Assembly: GCA_008933995.1 (NCBI GenBank)
Contig: WARS01000007.1
Span: 7,436,923-7,500,922 of the forward strand
Origin: Datnioides undecimradiatus
Lineage: Eukaryota > Chordata > Actinopteri > Lobotiformes > Datnioididae
Reading direction: 5' to 3'
Length of the DNA: 64,000 nucleotides
The notes beneath the pieces were generated by a model. The model saw only the letters and a program-made list of their open reading frames with translations. It was not told the origin of the DNA and did not search any database. The position numbers and the translations under genes are program-made. Positions 48,301 to 61,155 of the stretch are shown piece after piece (within the stretch, counting starts at the first letter, position 1; each line of letters opens with the position of its first letter).

Positions 48301-51300
48301 AGAGTCCAGTTTAGGCTGACTGGGTGATCCGGTTGCACTGCAGATCAGAAAAAAAAAAAAAGATTTTAACAGCAATTAAACAACCGTCTCGCTTTTTGAG
48401 CTAAAATTGTATTATTTCAGTGGGTGGTGAAAGCATGTCAGTTGGAGTCAGGAAGTCCTCAAGCGGGCTAAATTAATCAATTTTAAACTACAACAGGAAG
48501 TGGACACCCGAACATGCAGAGGGGATTTTTTTTTTTTGCTCCCAGCCATAAGAGCATTAGTGAGGTCCAACTCTGATGTTGGGTAAAAAGACCTTTCAAG
48601 ACAAGTTCATTCATTGTCACATTGAAATAGGAAAGGTTCTTTAGCAAACTGGCACAAACTTGCATCTAGAAGCACACTATTAAAAACACATCTTCGCAAG
48701 GTGTGCCATTGAGGTTTTCCTTTAGCTACAATAAACATGTATGCGTACATGTATAGGTCTCTGCTTCACTAACTTTTTGAGAGTTCCTAATGTATATTTT
48801 GGTAACTTTTTGTCTCGAATGAGCAAAATATTGGCATATAGGCTAGTTTATCTTAGAAACAAGACTAACATGAATGTAAAAAATGTCAAGGCCATCTGTC
48901 AGGCCATCAGCATAGCTAAAAAGTTTTTTTTTTAGCTGCAATAAGGCTCATGAGATTGGATTTACAGTCCTTTTATCTGAGACAAAAAACTTCTGTTTAG
49001 GCTTTTCAGAGAGACAGACGCTAGTTGAATGAATTGGGAAAGAGCACTGGCATTCACAGCCAAGAAGATGGGGTTTGTTTTCAGCCTGGAAGGCAATTCA
49101 GAATAAACAAAACCCAAATCGGCCATGTGATTACCATTAAACCATGACTGTGCATGAGATGGAATCAACTTTCCCTAGTCTGGACTGTTAGAGGCAGGCA
49201 GTGAGGCAGCAAACTAACCGATGTCCTGAACGTAGAAGATGTTCTCATCATAGAGGATGGACTTATCCCCTGAACGGAGCTGGACTCTGTAAAATGTCCA
49301 GATGGATGTGTGGCTCTCATTGAAGAAGCACTCGTTTGGCCTGTCGGTGCTGTAGTGAGGACACTCGCTCCACTCATTAAGAGGGGCATGGGGGTGTCTG
49401 CAAGGGGGAGAGAGACAACAGGTGGTCTAAAACAACAGCACGAACAAGAGGAAGAAGGCAGACAGTCTGGCCTGAGTTCAGTGGCAGACGACAATTGGAG
49501 CACAGTGAAGCCAAACACTATAGGACTAAATAGTGATTTAGCAAGTCCTGATTTGACCAGTTCAATTCAGTTTGATTTGTTTGGTTTGGACAGTTTTGTC
49601 GGATGAACCCCCATAAACCATAAATGTAAAAGTGCTTCTCAGAATGTATACAGGGACTTTATATCTCTTATCCCACAAGTGTTCCAAATAACATGAACAA
49701 ATTGTGTGTTACTTTGGGTGTGTAGTTGATACTCATTAGAACGCCAAATCTGTGTTATTCCTCAGCTGTAATAGTCCTTAAAAAAATGCACTATTTCCCC
49801 CGTTAAACTAAAGTTTGCTTAACAATCTGTTTTGCAACATTTTGGAAGTATTTTTTTTTTTAAAAAAAGAAAATGGTATAACTGTGAGCTGCTGTTAACA
49901 ATCTATGTCTTTAGTAGCAGCTTGGACTGAATACCAGGCAGGGCAGGGCAGGAAGAAAGTATTAAGAGAGACTAACATATTGTCAGGTTTAAAAGAATAA
50001 CACCAGGCTTATCCTTTAATCCAGCAACTCTAAGAAATCTCGGGCCCTGTAGGCGTGAAGTTATAAATTCACTTCCCTAAGTTGTCTAACTAACTATTTG
50101 ATCAAAGAAACACTTCTATACCCACGGTTATACCCTGTATAAACATGAGCTGGACTTTTGCCATATCAGCAGAGCACGAGCAGGTGTACGACATGCCTGA
50201 AGAGGGTTAGACACAACAATGAACACATTTCAGATGTATAAGCAATGACTCTGCTCAACCTTGACCAACTGAACAACTGAGAGGTGTAAACACTGACCAC
50301 ACTTATTCGCTTACACCGACACATATTTTCTGACATTTTCCATCCCATCTTTCGTTACATGGACAACGTGTTTGTTCTTATTCTGTTTCTTCTGAAGACT
50401 GTTTTCTTTCTCCTTTGTCTATTGTCTAGGTTTCGCCTGCCTGTGTTACAGAAACGTGAAACCTGAGTGAAACTGGAAACTAAATAAGGAAAAGCTGAAA
50501 AGTCACAATATGTAACTAGTTTCTTTTGTATATTATGCCAAGAAAAATATACAGTTTAAATATACAGAAAAGAAATGTCCAATGTGAATTGTCTGTTTAT
50601 TAATAAGTTTGATATGTATACTAATACATTACACATTTTTCATACTTTTTAAAAGCTTTTTTTGCATTTCAAATTGTATTAGAAAATTATTTATTAACCT
50701 GTTATTTGATGCACATTGTTCATTCAACTGCCCATATAGACATTCTTTGGTTGTGATGACTATATTATATCTACTCTTTCTGGTGAGAACCAAATAAAAA
50801 GTGAAAAAAACTACAGGCTGCTCTTTCTCTCTTTTAACCTTACCCTGATTTCCTTGAAAGCACAGAAAGAAACACATATTTCTGTTGGCAACGGCAGAGT
50901 TTTTCCCCTTACTTTTTGTTAATGTAGAATAAGCGGAGATCTCCCGGCTCTGAAAGCCTCTGGGAAGTGCCGACATTCCATCTGCAGCGGAAAGTCTCCA
51001 TGTTGGCTGAGACACAGCCAGTGAGCTGTGGGTGTCTCAAGTTGTGGGAGGCTGTGGAGAAATAGACAGTGTGAGAGAGAGCGAGAGAAAACAGAAAATC
51101 ACCACATCTCTAATTATCCTTAACATATCTGTAAAGTTGTGTTTGTTTTATGACTCACTGCTGTGTTTGAGGGTGGCTGTGCTGCATTTCTTAGACAGGA
51201 TAATAACTGTAACCTATCTCCAGCCACAGGGAGAATAGCTGCATTTTCCTGGAAGTCCAGTTTATTGCTCTTCAAGCGAAAGCTGCAGCTGCTGAGTTCA

Positions 51301-54300
51301 CTGCCAGGGCTGTCGCGGAATAAGCTATTTACTTTCTCTGTACTCAGAAACGCACTTGCACAGAAAATACAACTTGGATCCTGTTTAACTGGCTGCACAA
51401 ACTCAAACCATGTGTGCACAGAACACGTTCCTGCAACTCTCTTGCAGCAGGCCCGAGCTGTGTCCCAATTCTGTCTGTCTGTCTGTCTGTCTGTATGTGT
51501 TAATACTGTGAATGTGACAAAGTTAAGTATACTCAAACAGAATATTAATATATCATATATTAAGGTTATTTTAATTTTTTAATTCTGCACTAAGAGTCAA
51601 ACATAGGAGGGCACTGCTCAATCGCTGAGGTCCTTTTTCAAGTTGAAGTGACACCAGTGGCAGTGGCATTACAAACACACACTAATCTCCATCTGTAGAG
51701 CTGAGATGATTTGTTTACTAATCGATTAGCTGTCAATTATTTATAAAATTTCCAACTATAATACATAAAAGTCTATATAACAGTAAACTGGATGTCTTTG
51801 GGTTTTTTTGTACATGACAGAACAATGACATTTGCTAGCATCACCTTGGGATCTGTGAAGCAGTGATCCACACTCTTGTACACTTTGTGACATTTATGAA
51901 CTAAACAGCTGATCGATTAATCACTGACACATCAGTAAATGCCATGCCATGCACATTATTAGTCATTATTAGGCATTAGTAGAAGCTTATCGCTGGCATT
52001 AGGGTGTCACCTTATCACCAACACAATTTTTTAGTAGAGAACTGACAAAGTAATTCAGATATGTTGTTGGCATTATGTAGTTTATCCACCAGAGAAGAAG
52101 TGATGAGTTGTTTTTCTGGAAATCGCACGCTTGACATGTACATATCTTGTTCACAGACATCCATTTTTTTAAAATGTTTCTAATATGAGTGGAAATATTT
52201 CAGTATCAAATATTGGTCTCGCCTCCAAAATCTGGTATCTAGTATCCATGTCACTTAATATCGATCAAAGTGATGGAGTTCGCTTAGAAAGTCTGTATGA
52301 CGAGATGCTGTGACGTGTTTGTTTAATGTGGGTGAACTGGCCCTTTAAACAAAGAGCTGACAGAGCTCTTTTACGTTCTGTTAAGTAAACACTGATTGTA
52401 TTACCAAGAGGCTTTGTGATCAATGATTCTGGGGACAGCAGCAACAATCAGCCGGCATCATCAACATTTCAGAGAGGAGCAGCACGCAAGCCCAGGCTGG
52501 CTGAGTACTGAGAAGCGTGAGGACAAGATGGCTCCTCCGCAGCTGAGAGGCAGCGCTCAGAGCAGATGATGAATACCTCTGGCCTGCTTAGGGTGCTTCA
52601 GGGAAGGGGAGCTACGGGTTAAAAATAACCTGTTTACCAGGTCCTCGACTCCTGCTGGGAACTGTGCTTAGCTCAGGATTAAGAGAAAAATCAATTTGAC
52701 GCTCAGCTATGCCGAGCATTTTTGTGGCTCACTTGATCAAGATATATGAGGACGTGTAGATGGTTTGTAGGTTGTATGTGTGTGTATGTGTGTGTGTGTG
52801 TGTGTTTATGGAAGACAGGAAGCATGTGTTAAAACACTAGTTTTGCCATAATGATGAATTATAGTTTGTGGGGTGGGATGAACAGAGAATCCATTTGTTT
52901 TCATTGGTTATTATTTTTATGTTAGGTTACAGAGTTCAAAGAGTGAAAGCAGCAGCAGACGGTCTCATCTAATGTGTTACTACTGCACCAATCATTGTGA
53001 TGAGCTACACAGATTTCCAGACTATAGAAAATATAAAAAATATGAACATGTATTGAGATAAAGTCATCTCACAGTTTCAATTTCCCTTTAATATCTCTGT
53101 CTGTATATACGGAGAAAGGGCAAAGCAGGGAGCCGGCGCTGTATCAGAATGTTGGTTTGACAGAATTGTTTCATCTCAGTGATAAAATAGCTTTGAGTAT
53201 GTAAATGGATTCAAGACCTTGGCAACAGAGTAACAGTATCATCTTATCATCATGGAAGGCCTGCAACCTTTGAGTTACGAAATCACTCATTTGTCTGGCA
53301 TTTTATATATCCACGGGGTTTGTCAGCCACGGACTTTCAGATACGGGTATTTTATCCATTTATGGTGTCTGAAATAAGTTCCCGGGAAATGCACTGTATC
53401 AAAAAACACAGAAACATTGTGATATTAAATAACAAACAATAACTGACAATTGTTTGTACCACTAGACTTCACAGGGTCTCCGACAAATGACTCACATTCT
53501 ACTGATCTGTCACGCTATAAATACTTGAACTACAATGGACACTTTCTCTACTTTTGGATATTTCCTTTACATTTATATTTTGCTGACAATACTTCACTAT
53601 TTCCGAGTGAAATGCCGCAGGGTGTGTTTTTACATTGTGATTTTTCTTCTTCTACTGAACTAAATCGACTCGCGAACGCAAAAGGTTTCATTTTTGTGCG
53701 CTTGTCACTGAAAGTGCTGCTGTGTTTGCTCAGCAGCTGCCAAGCAGAGTTCACTTCGGGTGTAAGTAAACATGTGAGCAGTAGATGCAGAGCACTTTCA
53801 CACACTCAGTAGAGCAGCAAAACACACACACGCACGCAGGTTCCACCATGGTTATATCAATTTTCAACATATTCTCATTAAAGAAGTCTGACCCTACAAG
53901 GTAAACATGTTTATGGCGTGATTTTTTTTTTTTCTCTCTTGCTCTTTTCCGAGTGAATCAAAACATCCTCGCTCAATCTGTTTTGATAACTGCAGATGTG
54001 TTTCCTTTCAGCTTGTGAATTCACACAGAGCAGGAAATAGCAGCCAGGGTTAATGTGCTTTATAGGACCCACTAACACCCTCAACACATCCCCTAAATTA
54101 TCAGGCAGAACACTGCTTATTGTTGTTCTATGTTTATACAAACTCTTGGAGACAGTTAGTGTGTGTTTTTCCAATTATGCATTTGGTAACACGTGCACGG
54201 TGTGTCAGTGGGAAGCCTTCGCTAATGTCTTCCCTGTGAGCACACAGGGCAAATGGTTATTTAGAGAGGCGCATGTTCAGACATCAATCAGTGTGCTCTC

Positions 54301-56335
54301 AGAGGGAAACACCTCATCCTCTGCATTTAGAAAAGCCATTTCCTTCCGTGGCCGAGGGCTACAATGCTCTAATCAGTCATTACTGCGACTTTTACTAACC
54401 TAACAAGCCTTATGGGCACAACATTGACAGAAAAAAAGGCCTGCATGTGCCAAAGTGACCTCTCCAGTCAAGAAGTATAATCACGTTATGAACCAATGTC
54501 CTGATTCCTGTGAGATATAAACAGTGTTGCCTCAGTGATGAGAGGAACATAGTATTTCCTGCACAAGGACTATTCAATTTCTAGGAGTAGTCCCTCCTGC
54601 TGCTCCTCCTCCAAAACAGTGAGATGAGTTATTTTGAGCGACCCTTGTTTCTAAAAGGAAAAGCCCCAGACATTTTCTCACAGACAGTGTCTGTTGACCA
54701 CTGGAGTGACCACTGGAGCGACCACTGGAGCGCAAACACGCAGTTTCACTAGACCTCAAACTCTTGGTTTCATCATAAATGCAAAATATGGGCACCTGGG
54801 TTTATAAAATACCTGTCTTTTGATAAAAAGTCAAGGCCTGCATGCAATAAAAGGTAACGTCAAAGATCCAATCCGAAAGCTTTAAAGCATGTTGCCTGCA
54901 TCACCTGGAAGCTAAAGCTACAGAAATACTAGGACCCAGTTCACTAACAGATTCTCAGCCAATCTGGATGAATGAAAGTGAAACTAACTAGGAACTAGTG
55001 TTCCTGATATCTGAGTACTCAGAATTATACATGTGCACAACACATCAAGCAAATGGAATTTCATATTCAAGACTACCAGCCCACCACACCCATCAGCAAG
55101 TTAAACGTTCTCAGCCACGAGCAGCCAACTCAGTAGCCATTGCTACATGATTACACGAGTACTCAGAAATCATGGGTCGGAGCACACCCATCTTCAACCA
55201 CAGCCTTTATTTCAATTTCCAACTTTACACCTGTTTACCAGGTGGTTTACCATTCAAAATACAGAACACCAACATTTCCACGTGGCACCTGTAGCAGTTC
55301 AGTGTTGTTGCTAAGGGGCTGGGGCCGTTCAATTCAGCCACACGTGATTTCAAACATACAACTAAATTTGAGATGAAGGCATCAATTCCAAAGTCTGCAG
55401 CCTATTTAAAGTTGTCAAACTTGCTACCAACTCTGCACTTGGTTGACTGATTTCAGTTTGGAAGCAAGTTGTCAGGTTGTCATTCCCATATCATGCTACA
55501 GGGAGGAAACGTGCCCGTCAGAACACAGCAGCCTTGTTCAATCCCACATAAAGAACGGAAAACAAAAACAGAATAAAAATAAGTGGCAGGAGAGCAGAAG
55601 GAGAGGAGAACACGTCCTCCATCTTCACCTCCGCCAAGTTACTGACCGTGTTATGTAACAAGACAAAGTACGGGATGTCCGTGTGTGACCTAAATGGTGA
55701 GTTTAGACTTGGTTTATATATGTAGGATAAAGCACAACCCATGTATGCAAATACACACACTTTCCACTGCCACTGAGGGGCTGTTTGGTAGAAAGGGGGG
55801 CCTCTACACACTGAACAGCTTCCCATTGTTCAGCAGCAGAGTACTCCCTGCTCTCTAGAATTCCTGGGAAGCCACTTCACTAGAAGTCTGCTGGCTGTTC
55901 CATGTGGCTCTCAGTGGAGGGCTTTGCTGTTGTGCAACACACTTCATATTCATTTGAATGCCAAATTGGCACAGTAAATATGCAATTATAAAGGTTTTAT
56001 AATTTTCAATCACACATTAAAAGCATATTTCTATCAAAAACTGGTTTTATGGCCGTGTGAAATTTTTGACTTCAATCCAAATGAATTAAAGGGATTGAAC
56101 ATCTGGGCATCAGAAGACAAAATAAAAATGCAAATGCTAATATAGATTTCAAACTTGTCGCAACTCTTTAAATGCCCACAAATTCTATTCAAACTATGGT
56201 GTTTTACATAAACTGAAGACACCAATAACCAAACAGGATATCATTCATAAACATACCTTGTCCAGAGTCTGATTCCAGCTCTGAAGCCGTGACGATGTGA
56301 AGAAAGAAGAAGAGCACGGTGAGAGCAGCAGCCAT
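45333..56335 (-). CDS. ghrb: Growth hormone receptor, teleost type 2 (585 aa)
   Basis: Eight coding exons: 56257-56335, 50913-51051, 49219-49397, 48159-48337, 47850-47994, 46879-46969, 46521-46590 and 45333-46208; all phases agree, total 1,758 nt. It is the class-I cytokine receptor that binds growth hormone at the plasma membrane and signals through JAK2-STAT5. Seen: signal peptide (MAAALTVLFFFLHIVTA), GCVSANMETFRCRW and SECPHYST...NECFF disulfide pairs, fibronectin-III region with NWT and NVS glycosylation sites, WSxWS-equivalent FGEFSDS, a membrane segment in exon 46879-46969, Box 1 ILLPPVPGPKI, Box 2/endocytosis motif DPWVEFIDLDIEE, and five cytoplasmic Tyr. Only four paired extracellular Cys plus VRCKM are present; the third pair of GHR1 and mammals is absent (YRVQLRS...DENIFYV), which marks fish GHR2. 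The acceptor of exon 46521-46590 is an unusual CTAAG. Introns are up to 5.2 kb. Confidence 0.95.
51471..51494. repeat. (CTGT)n microsatellite in ghrb intron
   Basis: About six tandem CTGT units. Confidence 0.9.
51697..51935. mobile_element. hAT-type non-autonomous repeat in ghrb intron
   Basis: Both edges carry ATCGATTA-type words (51721 and 51911), and the interior reads 'cagtaaactggatgtctttg' then 'catcaccttgggatctgtg'. This is a recognisable diverged copy of a very common teleost hAT-related MITE. Confidence 0.65.
52776..52805. repeat. Imperfect (TG)n microsatellite in ghrb intron
   Basis: TG units with one interrupting A. Confidence 0.85.
54050..54410. promoter_or_regulatory. Possible conserved element in the large ghrb intron
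   Basis: A 360-bp stretch of balanced composition with words such as 'ccaattatgcatttgg' and 'cgctaatgtcttccc' stands out from its AT-rich intron. It contains a 116-codon ORF without domains. Regulatory nature is inference only. Confidence 0.2.
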
Positions 56336-58824
56336 GGTGTTGAGCTGTGGAGGAAACATGTGGCGAATGTTAGTTTCTCAGCACAGTCCACCCAGCTGAA
56401 TCACAACACATGAAGGCCCAGCCCACTACCATCATTATACAGGGACACTCTGACCACTCCTTAACTGTTGGGTGCACCCATGATAAAACTGTATAAAGTC
56501 ACGGGACTGGAAAGTGCTTTAGATAAAAGCATTAATTGAATGACTTAATGTTTCCATTTCATGTTTCAGACTCGAAATGCAGCTCCAGTGTATACAAGGC
56601 AGCTAATCTATTATTCTGTATCCTAACATTCAGCTCGCTGAACTCTGTCCCCACACAAATATTTTGCTAACTGAAGATGTGAACTGAAACAGGAACCCAG
56701 AGATCATTAAGCCTTATTTATCCTTTACTCTTAATTTCTGGTTTTTGGTCTTCCGGTGCAAACCTTCACATTTGCACATGAAATGACACTAATTCATTTT
56801 ACAAATTCCCTTCAAATGAGGGACTGTCACAACTATCACGTTACAGTCCGACTAACATTTCAACTCCTTTCAGCACCTGCACGTCAGCTGATACTGTTCT
56901 CCAGCTGAGTCAGTGCTTCAACTTGACTTTCATTTGGTATTTGCACTTAAGGTGAAAGCTCAACCACAAGAATTCGTTTCAAACTGTCATCTCGAAGTAT
57001 TCAGTATGAGAACTTGAATTTAGGATAATATAAGTATTAGTATAATAAAAAAACGATTATTTCTAACTGATTCCCTTTGTAATCTTTCATAATCATATCA
57101 TCCAAAGTCTCAAGGCATTACAATGATTTCAAATGTTTAACTGCAATTTTGCCTTCAGATTTGTCTGGAGCTTCGTGTTTTCTTCAACATGATAATTATA
57201 GTAACAGACACGAGTCCCAGCAGTGAATCACTGTTGGACAGCAGGGAGGACCAGCAGGCTTAAATCATAATCAGAGCATGTTCTATTCATTACACACTTC
57301 GCGGTATTCACACTGTTTATCGTTCCTAGAGGGGTGTGTTTCGAAACAGTAAACTGTTGTTCTAAACGTGACATCCGTCTGCAGCCAACAGTGCTGGCCT
57401 CCTGACAGCACTTGTGAAATCCATCCCTACTACATTCTGGGCCTCATTTAGATCTTCTCTAGCAGCATTTTTCAGCCTAATTTATCTCTTAAAATATTCT
57501 TAAAAGTACTTCAAAATATGTTGGATAATTATTCGACTATTAATAAAAAACAGCAACGTCATTTTCAGATTTTGATGGCAATATAGCACCTGGCTAATTG
57601 CTGGCATTGTGATTACCTCATGGAAACTTAATACCCTTAAGTACTCAAGCATTTTTGTGAAGCGAGCGTATGGGGTAGAGTAGATGAGGTGTCCACAAAG
57701 TATCCAATGTTCTCTGTTAAAAATGAATTGTTTGAACCAAATTAAACATAAAAGATAATTATCACATATGACTGAAATGAATGAGTCTAAAAGTGTCCAC
57801 AAACACCAAAAACAAACACTGGCTCATTTCACTTTATTAGATGTGTAGGTTATTGGGCCGTTGATGTCACACAGAGTGAACACGTCTTGACTTTAATGAG
57901 GTTTGTCTATTTTAGGAGTCCTGCCTGTTGTCAAACACTTGCGTCGTGTCACAACTTCAAGACTTTACACTCAGCATACGTACTCCCGTTTCTGAAATCA
58001 TACAACGGATTAATGATTTACTGGTCACATTTACGTTCTCCCCTTTCATTCTCAAGTAATTTTCCTTTCATCACAATTACTGACGCTGACACATGCAGTG
58101 TCTTTTTAGTTCACCACATCAAACGTAAATCTATCAGACACATTTTTCAAAGAACAGTTATTTTGTTACAGTGACAAACACAAAATGCCCCCTTATTGCT
58201 TCTTACGTAGCAGTTTCTGTATAACATTAAATGGCTCCAGTGGTGAACTTGCAGACCAATATTAACTTATTACAGATATTTTATACAATATTAGTACTGG
58301 TTTGCGTTTATATGATTCATTTTGGGTAAAAAACATGTACTCTTGAAACTCTATTATTAATCAAAACATTGGAAAGCGAAGGGTTAGACAGGTTAAATGC
58401 TCAACAGTATCTTCATAGCTAAAGCCGTGAGTGAGAATGTTCACTTTCTCAAACGTAAACTTTGCTGTTGTTATCACAGCGTTGTGACCGTGTAATCTCT
58501 GCCCACCACTGTTGTTCTACACACAGCTGAGAACAGGCGAGCTTTTATTTTCATGCTGATAAAACCAACGAAGAGACTAAACTGCCCCCCACAGCTACAG
58601 GTGGCACAAACTCTGTTCAGATGAACAGGTGTGGACTCGACAAACAAACCCAAGGCCATGACATGAAGTTTGGGTTAGCCTGATAGTCAATTTCACATTG
58701 TCACTTCGTCATTATTTCCTAATACAAAGTACACAGATTAGGTTTTTGTTTTAGCTTTTTAACGTTTGCTGTCGCAGAGAGGGCAGTGGGAGGTTTCTGA
58801 GATGAATAATATTTGAAAATAGGA

Positions 58825-58930
58825 CTGGGCAAAATATCAACATTATATTAATGTCATGATATGAGAATAGATATCATTCTTGAATGTGGGCATTATAATA
58901 TGATGATATGACACAAGTGTCGTGACGTGA
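58825..58930. mobile_element. Fish non-autonomous DNA repeat fragment in ghrb intron 1
   Basis: Resembles the common teleost repeat beginning 'ggactgggcaaaatatc' and rich in 'gatat' motifs ('atgatatgagaatagatatc', 'atatgatgatatgac'). Confidence 0.5.
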
Positions 58931-59304
58931 CTTTGAACAAACCAGACTGTCAAAGCTCCAAACGTTTTGGCCATTTGGGGACATCTAATGCAGTTATCAC
59001 AAATGTGTTAGATGTGTGAAATGAAAAAAGTAGAGTTAGTTACTACATAACAAACACAGACGCTGATGAGTCATGTTGTATTCAGGATTCCCTAACCTTA
59101 GATAAGATAGGATAAAGTTAGTGAAGAATTGCTTTTGTGGCATAACATGTGGACAAATCCATTGTTTGATTCCTTAAATGAATACATAAGATAGGAAGTT
59201 CATGTCATACAGTCCCTGGCTCTTCAACTGCTTTGTGTTTTCTGCTCATCTCTACTATGCAGTTGAGTTAAACACAACATTAAGCTGGTGTTGTAAATGC
59301 TGCA

Positions 59305-59640
59305 CCTGAGGATTATTTCTAGTTTTGATTCATCTCCCAATTATTTACTTGATTAATCGATGAATGGCTGATTCGATAAAATGTCAGAAGATGCCTGATA
59401 CGATGTGTTAAACCCCCTAAGTTCAAATTGCTTGTTATGCCAGAATAACCAATGTTGTTCAGGCTATAAGAATAAATATTCAAATTCAATCATTCATTTC
59501 TTCATTTTTTATTTTAAAAAAATTAAACAAAATCAAAATGATTAAAAATTATTGCTTGGGTTGATCAACTAATTGAAGGTTGATGAAACTTTTAGCTAAA
59601 ACCAACTATTTCAGCTGTAAGTATTCCTCTTTCTAGGAAA
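59305..59640. mobile_element. Second hAT-type non-autonomous repeat copy in ghrb intron 1
   Basis: The words 'gattaatcgatgaatggctg' and 'gataaaatgtcagaa' near the left, and 'gatcaactaattgaagg' with 'tttcagctgtaa' at the right, match the same family as the copy at 51697-51935, more diverged inside. Confidence 0.55.
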
Positions 59641-60163
59641 CAAAAAATCAACAAGTAATAGCTTTTTACTATAAAAATGACACAATTAATGTGACCTGAG
59701 ACCCTGAACTGAACTTGATGGAGTCATGACTATCTAACTAAAAGTTATTTTCCATCTTTTACCGTGTGTAGACTTGAAAAATGTGAGCCTATTCCTCACA
59801 TTTAAACACTGACAATCTAGTTTTGTTTGATTTACCAGAGACAAGTTGTACTTTTTCTTCACAGTGGTTTGAGTTAAATGAAATTCGCAGGCTGTTTTCC
59901 AGCCGCTTCACGGTCTGGGTTCAGACCAGTTTCCCCCAGTGTGCTCTCTGAGATTGTGCAAGAATCGGGCAGAAAATGTAAATACAAAGCTTAAAGCTCT
60001 TACGAGATAACATAGCCTACAGCTAGAAGCATTAACCTTCAACTTAAGGCATGTTACACTGTCTGATTCTGAGTTAGACATGTCGCTACCGGACACTAGT
60101 GTCGGTTTACATATAGCTGCGGAAACACACATAAACATGCAGGACGAAGGAGAAGCAGCTCAC

Positions 60164-60330
60164 CCCTGAGTGGACAGCAGACTGCTGCCCGTCCAGCGGC
60201 TCGCTCCTCAGATAAAACAGCAACAACAGCTCTTACAACTCTCACAGACACACTGAACTCCAGAGTCGTACTGAAACACACAGCGGACACTCTCTGAGAA
60301 GCAACCCGGGACGTCTTCAATTGAGATCCA
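60164..60330 (-). other. ghrb: Probable non-coding first exon and promoter of ghrb
   Basis: GHR genes start with a 5' UTR exon. Here a good donor (CAGGG|GTGAGC, exon edge 60164) is preceded on the minus strand by GC-richer DNA after AT-rich intron. The next exon has its acceptor at 56344 and ATG at 56335. The 5' limit is approximate; no TATA box is seen. The intron would be 3.8 kb. Confidence 0.45.
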
Positions 60331-60444
60331 TGCAGGCTGGTAAACGCTGTCGAAGAAACCCTGGGTGCCTCGCTGGCTGATGGTCTGTGAGTGTTTGAAG
60401 CAGCAGCACAGCTGTCAACACTCTCCCTGTTGCGGCACAGAGCA

Positions 60445-60463
60445 GGGCGCCACCTGTCGGTGG
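60445..60463 (-). promoter_or_regulatory. CTCF-like site, minus orientation, near the ghrb promoter
   Basis: Plus strand GGGCGCCACCTGTCGGTGG; its reverse complement fits the CTCF consensus core AGGTGGCGCC. It sits about 0.1-0.2 kb upstream of the likely ghrb start. Confidence 0.5.
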
Positions 60464-60519
60464 AGTCTGGCTACAGCAGGAAAAGAAACAGCAGCTCTCT
60501 AGGAAAAGTAGTGAAAAGT

Positions 60520-60572
60520 AATATGTTTAAGTACTTTACTTGAGTATTTCTAATTTAAGATACTTCTACAAA
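60520..60572. mobile_element. hAT-type (Tol2-like) element fragment
   Basis: 'agtactttacttgagtattt' followed by 'ctaatttaagatacttctac' matches the typical end of a common fish hAT-related repeat. Only about 50 bp remain. Confidence 0.55.
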
Positions 60573-61111
60573 CAGGGAAATATTTATTTTTTCATTAGAA
60601 TAAACGTTTAGCTGAAAGTTTTACTTTAATGAATTAATTAAATTAACAATTACACAAAAAACTATGGAGCACCAGAGTGGCCATAAAGATGAGAAAATTG
60701 GAATATCAAGGCCATATTTTACTAATTTGAGCACACAAAATGCTATTGTGTTTGTTCCCAAATTTTAGTTAATTTATTAGTCAAGCGTATACAAACAGAG
60801 AGCCAGCACAGGAGACCAGCCTGGTCTATCGGAGTGTTGAATTCAGGGAAACCTGAAGGACTGTAAACAGTCTGAGTTAAGCACAGGTGCTGGAATATCT
60901 CTGGTTGTTTGTCTTGTAGGTGGCCTGTAAAACAAGAAGCCAGCGTGCTGATGCAGCAGGTTGTGAGCTATATTTTGCCCATTACATAGAAGAAACTTGT
61001 GGGATTGTTGTGGGGACACAATAACACATGGTCTTTTGTAGTAAATGGCTTTGACTTCAGCGTTGTTATAGCTTTGTTTCTGTCTGTGGCCACTCTGGGA
61101 GTCTGTAGAGT

Positions 61112-61114
<3 letters not shown>

Positions 61115-61154
<40 letters not shown>
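61115..61154. repeat. (CA)n microsatellite
   Basis: About 19 uninterrupted CA units. Confidence 0.95.

Positions 61155-61155
<1 letters not shown>

Noticed and set aside
51163..51582. 139-codon plus-strand ORF and its 138-codon antisense partner
   Set aside because: Intron of ghrb; composition is not protein-like and the ORF runs into a CTGT microsatellite.
54053..54403. 116-codon plus-strand ORF
   Set aside because: Lies in a ghrb intron with no splice support or domain; the stretch is more likely non-coding, possibly regulatory.
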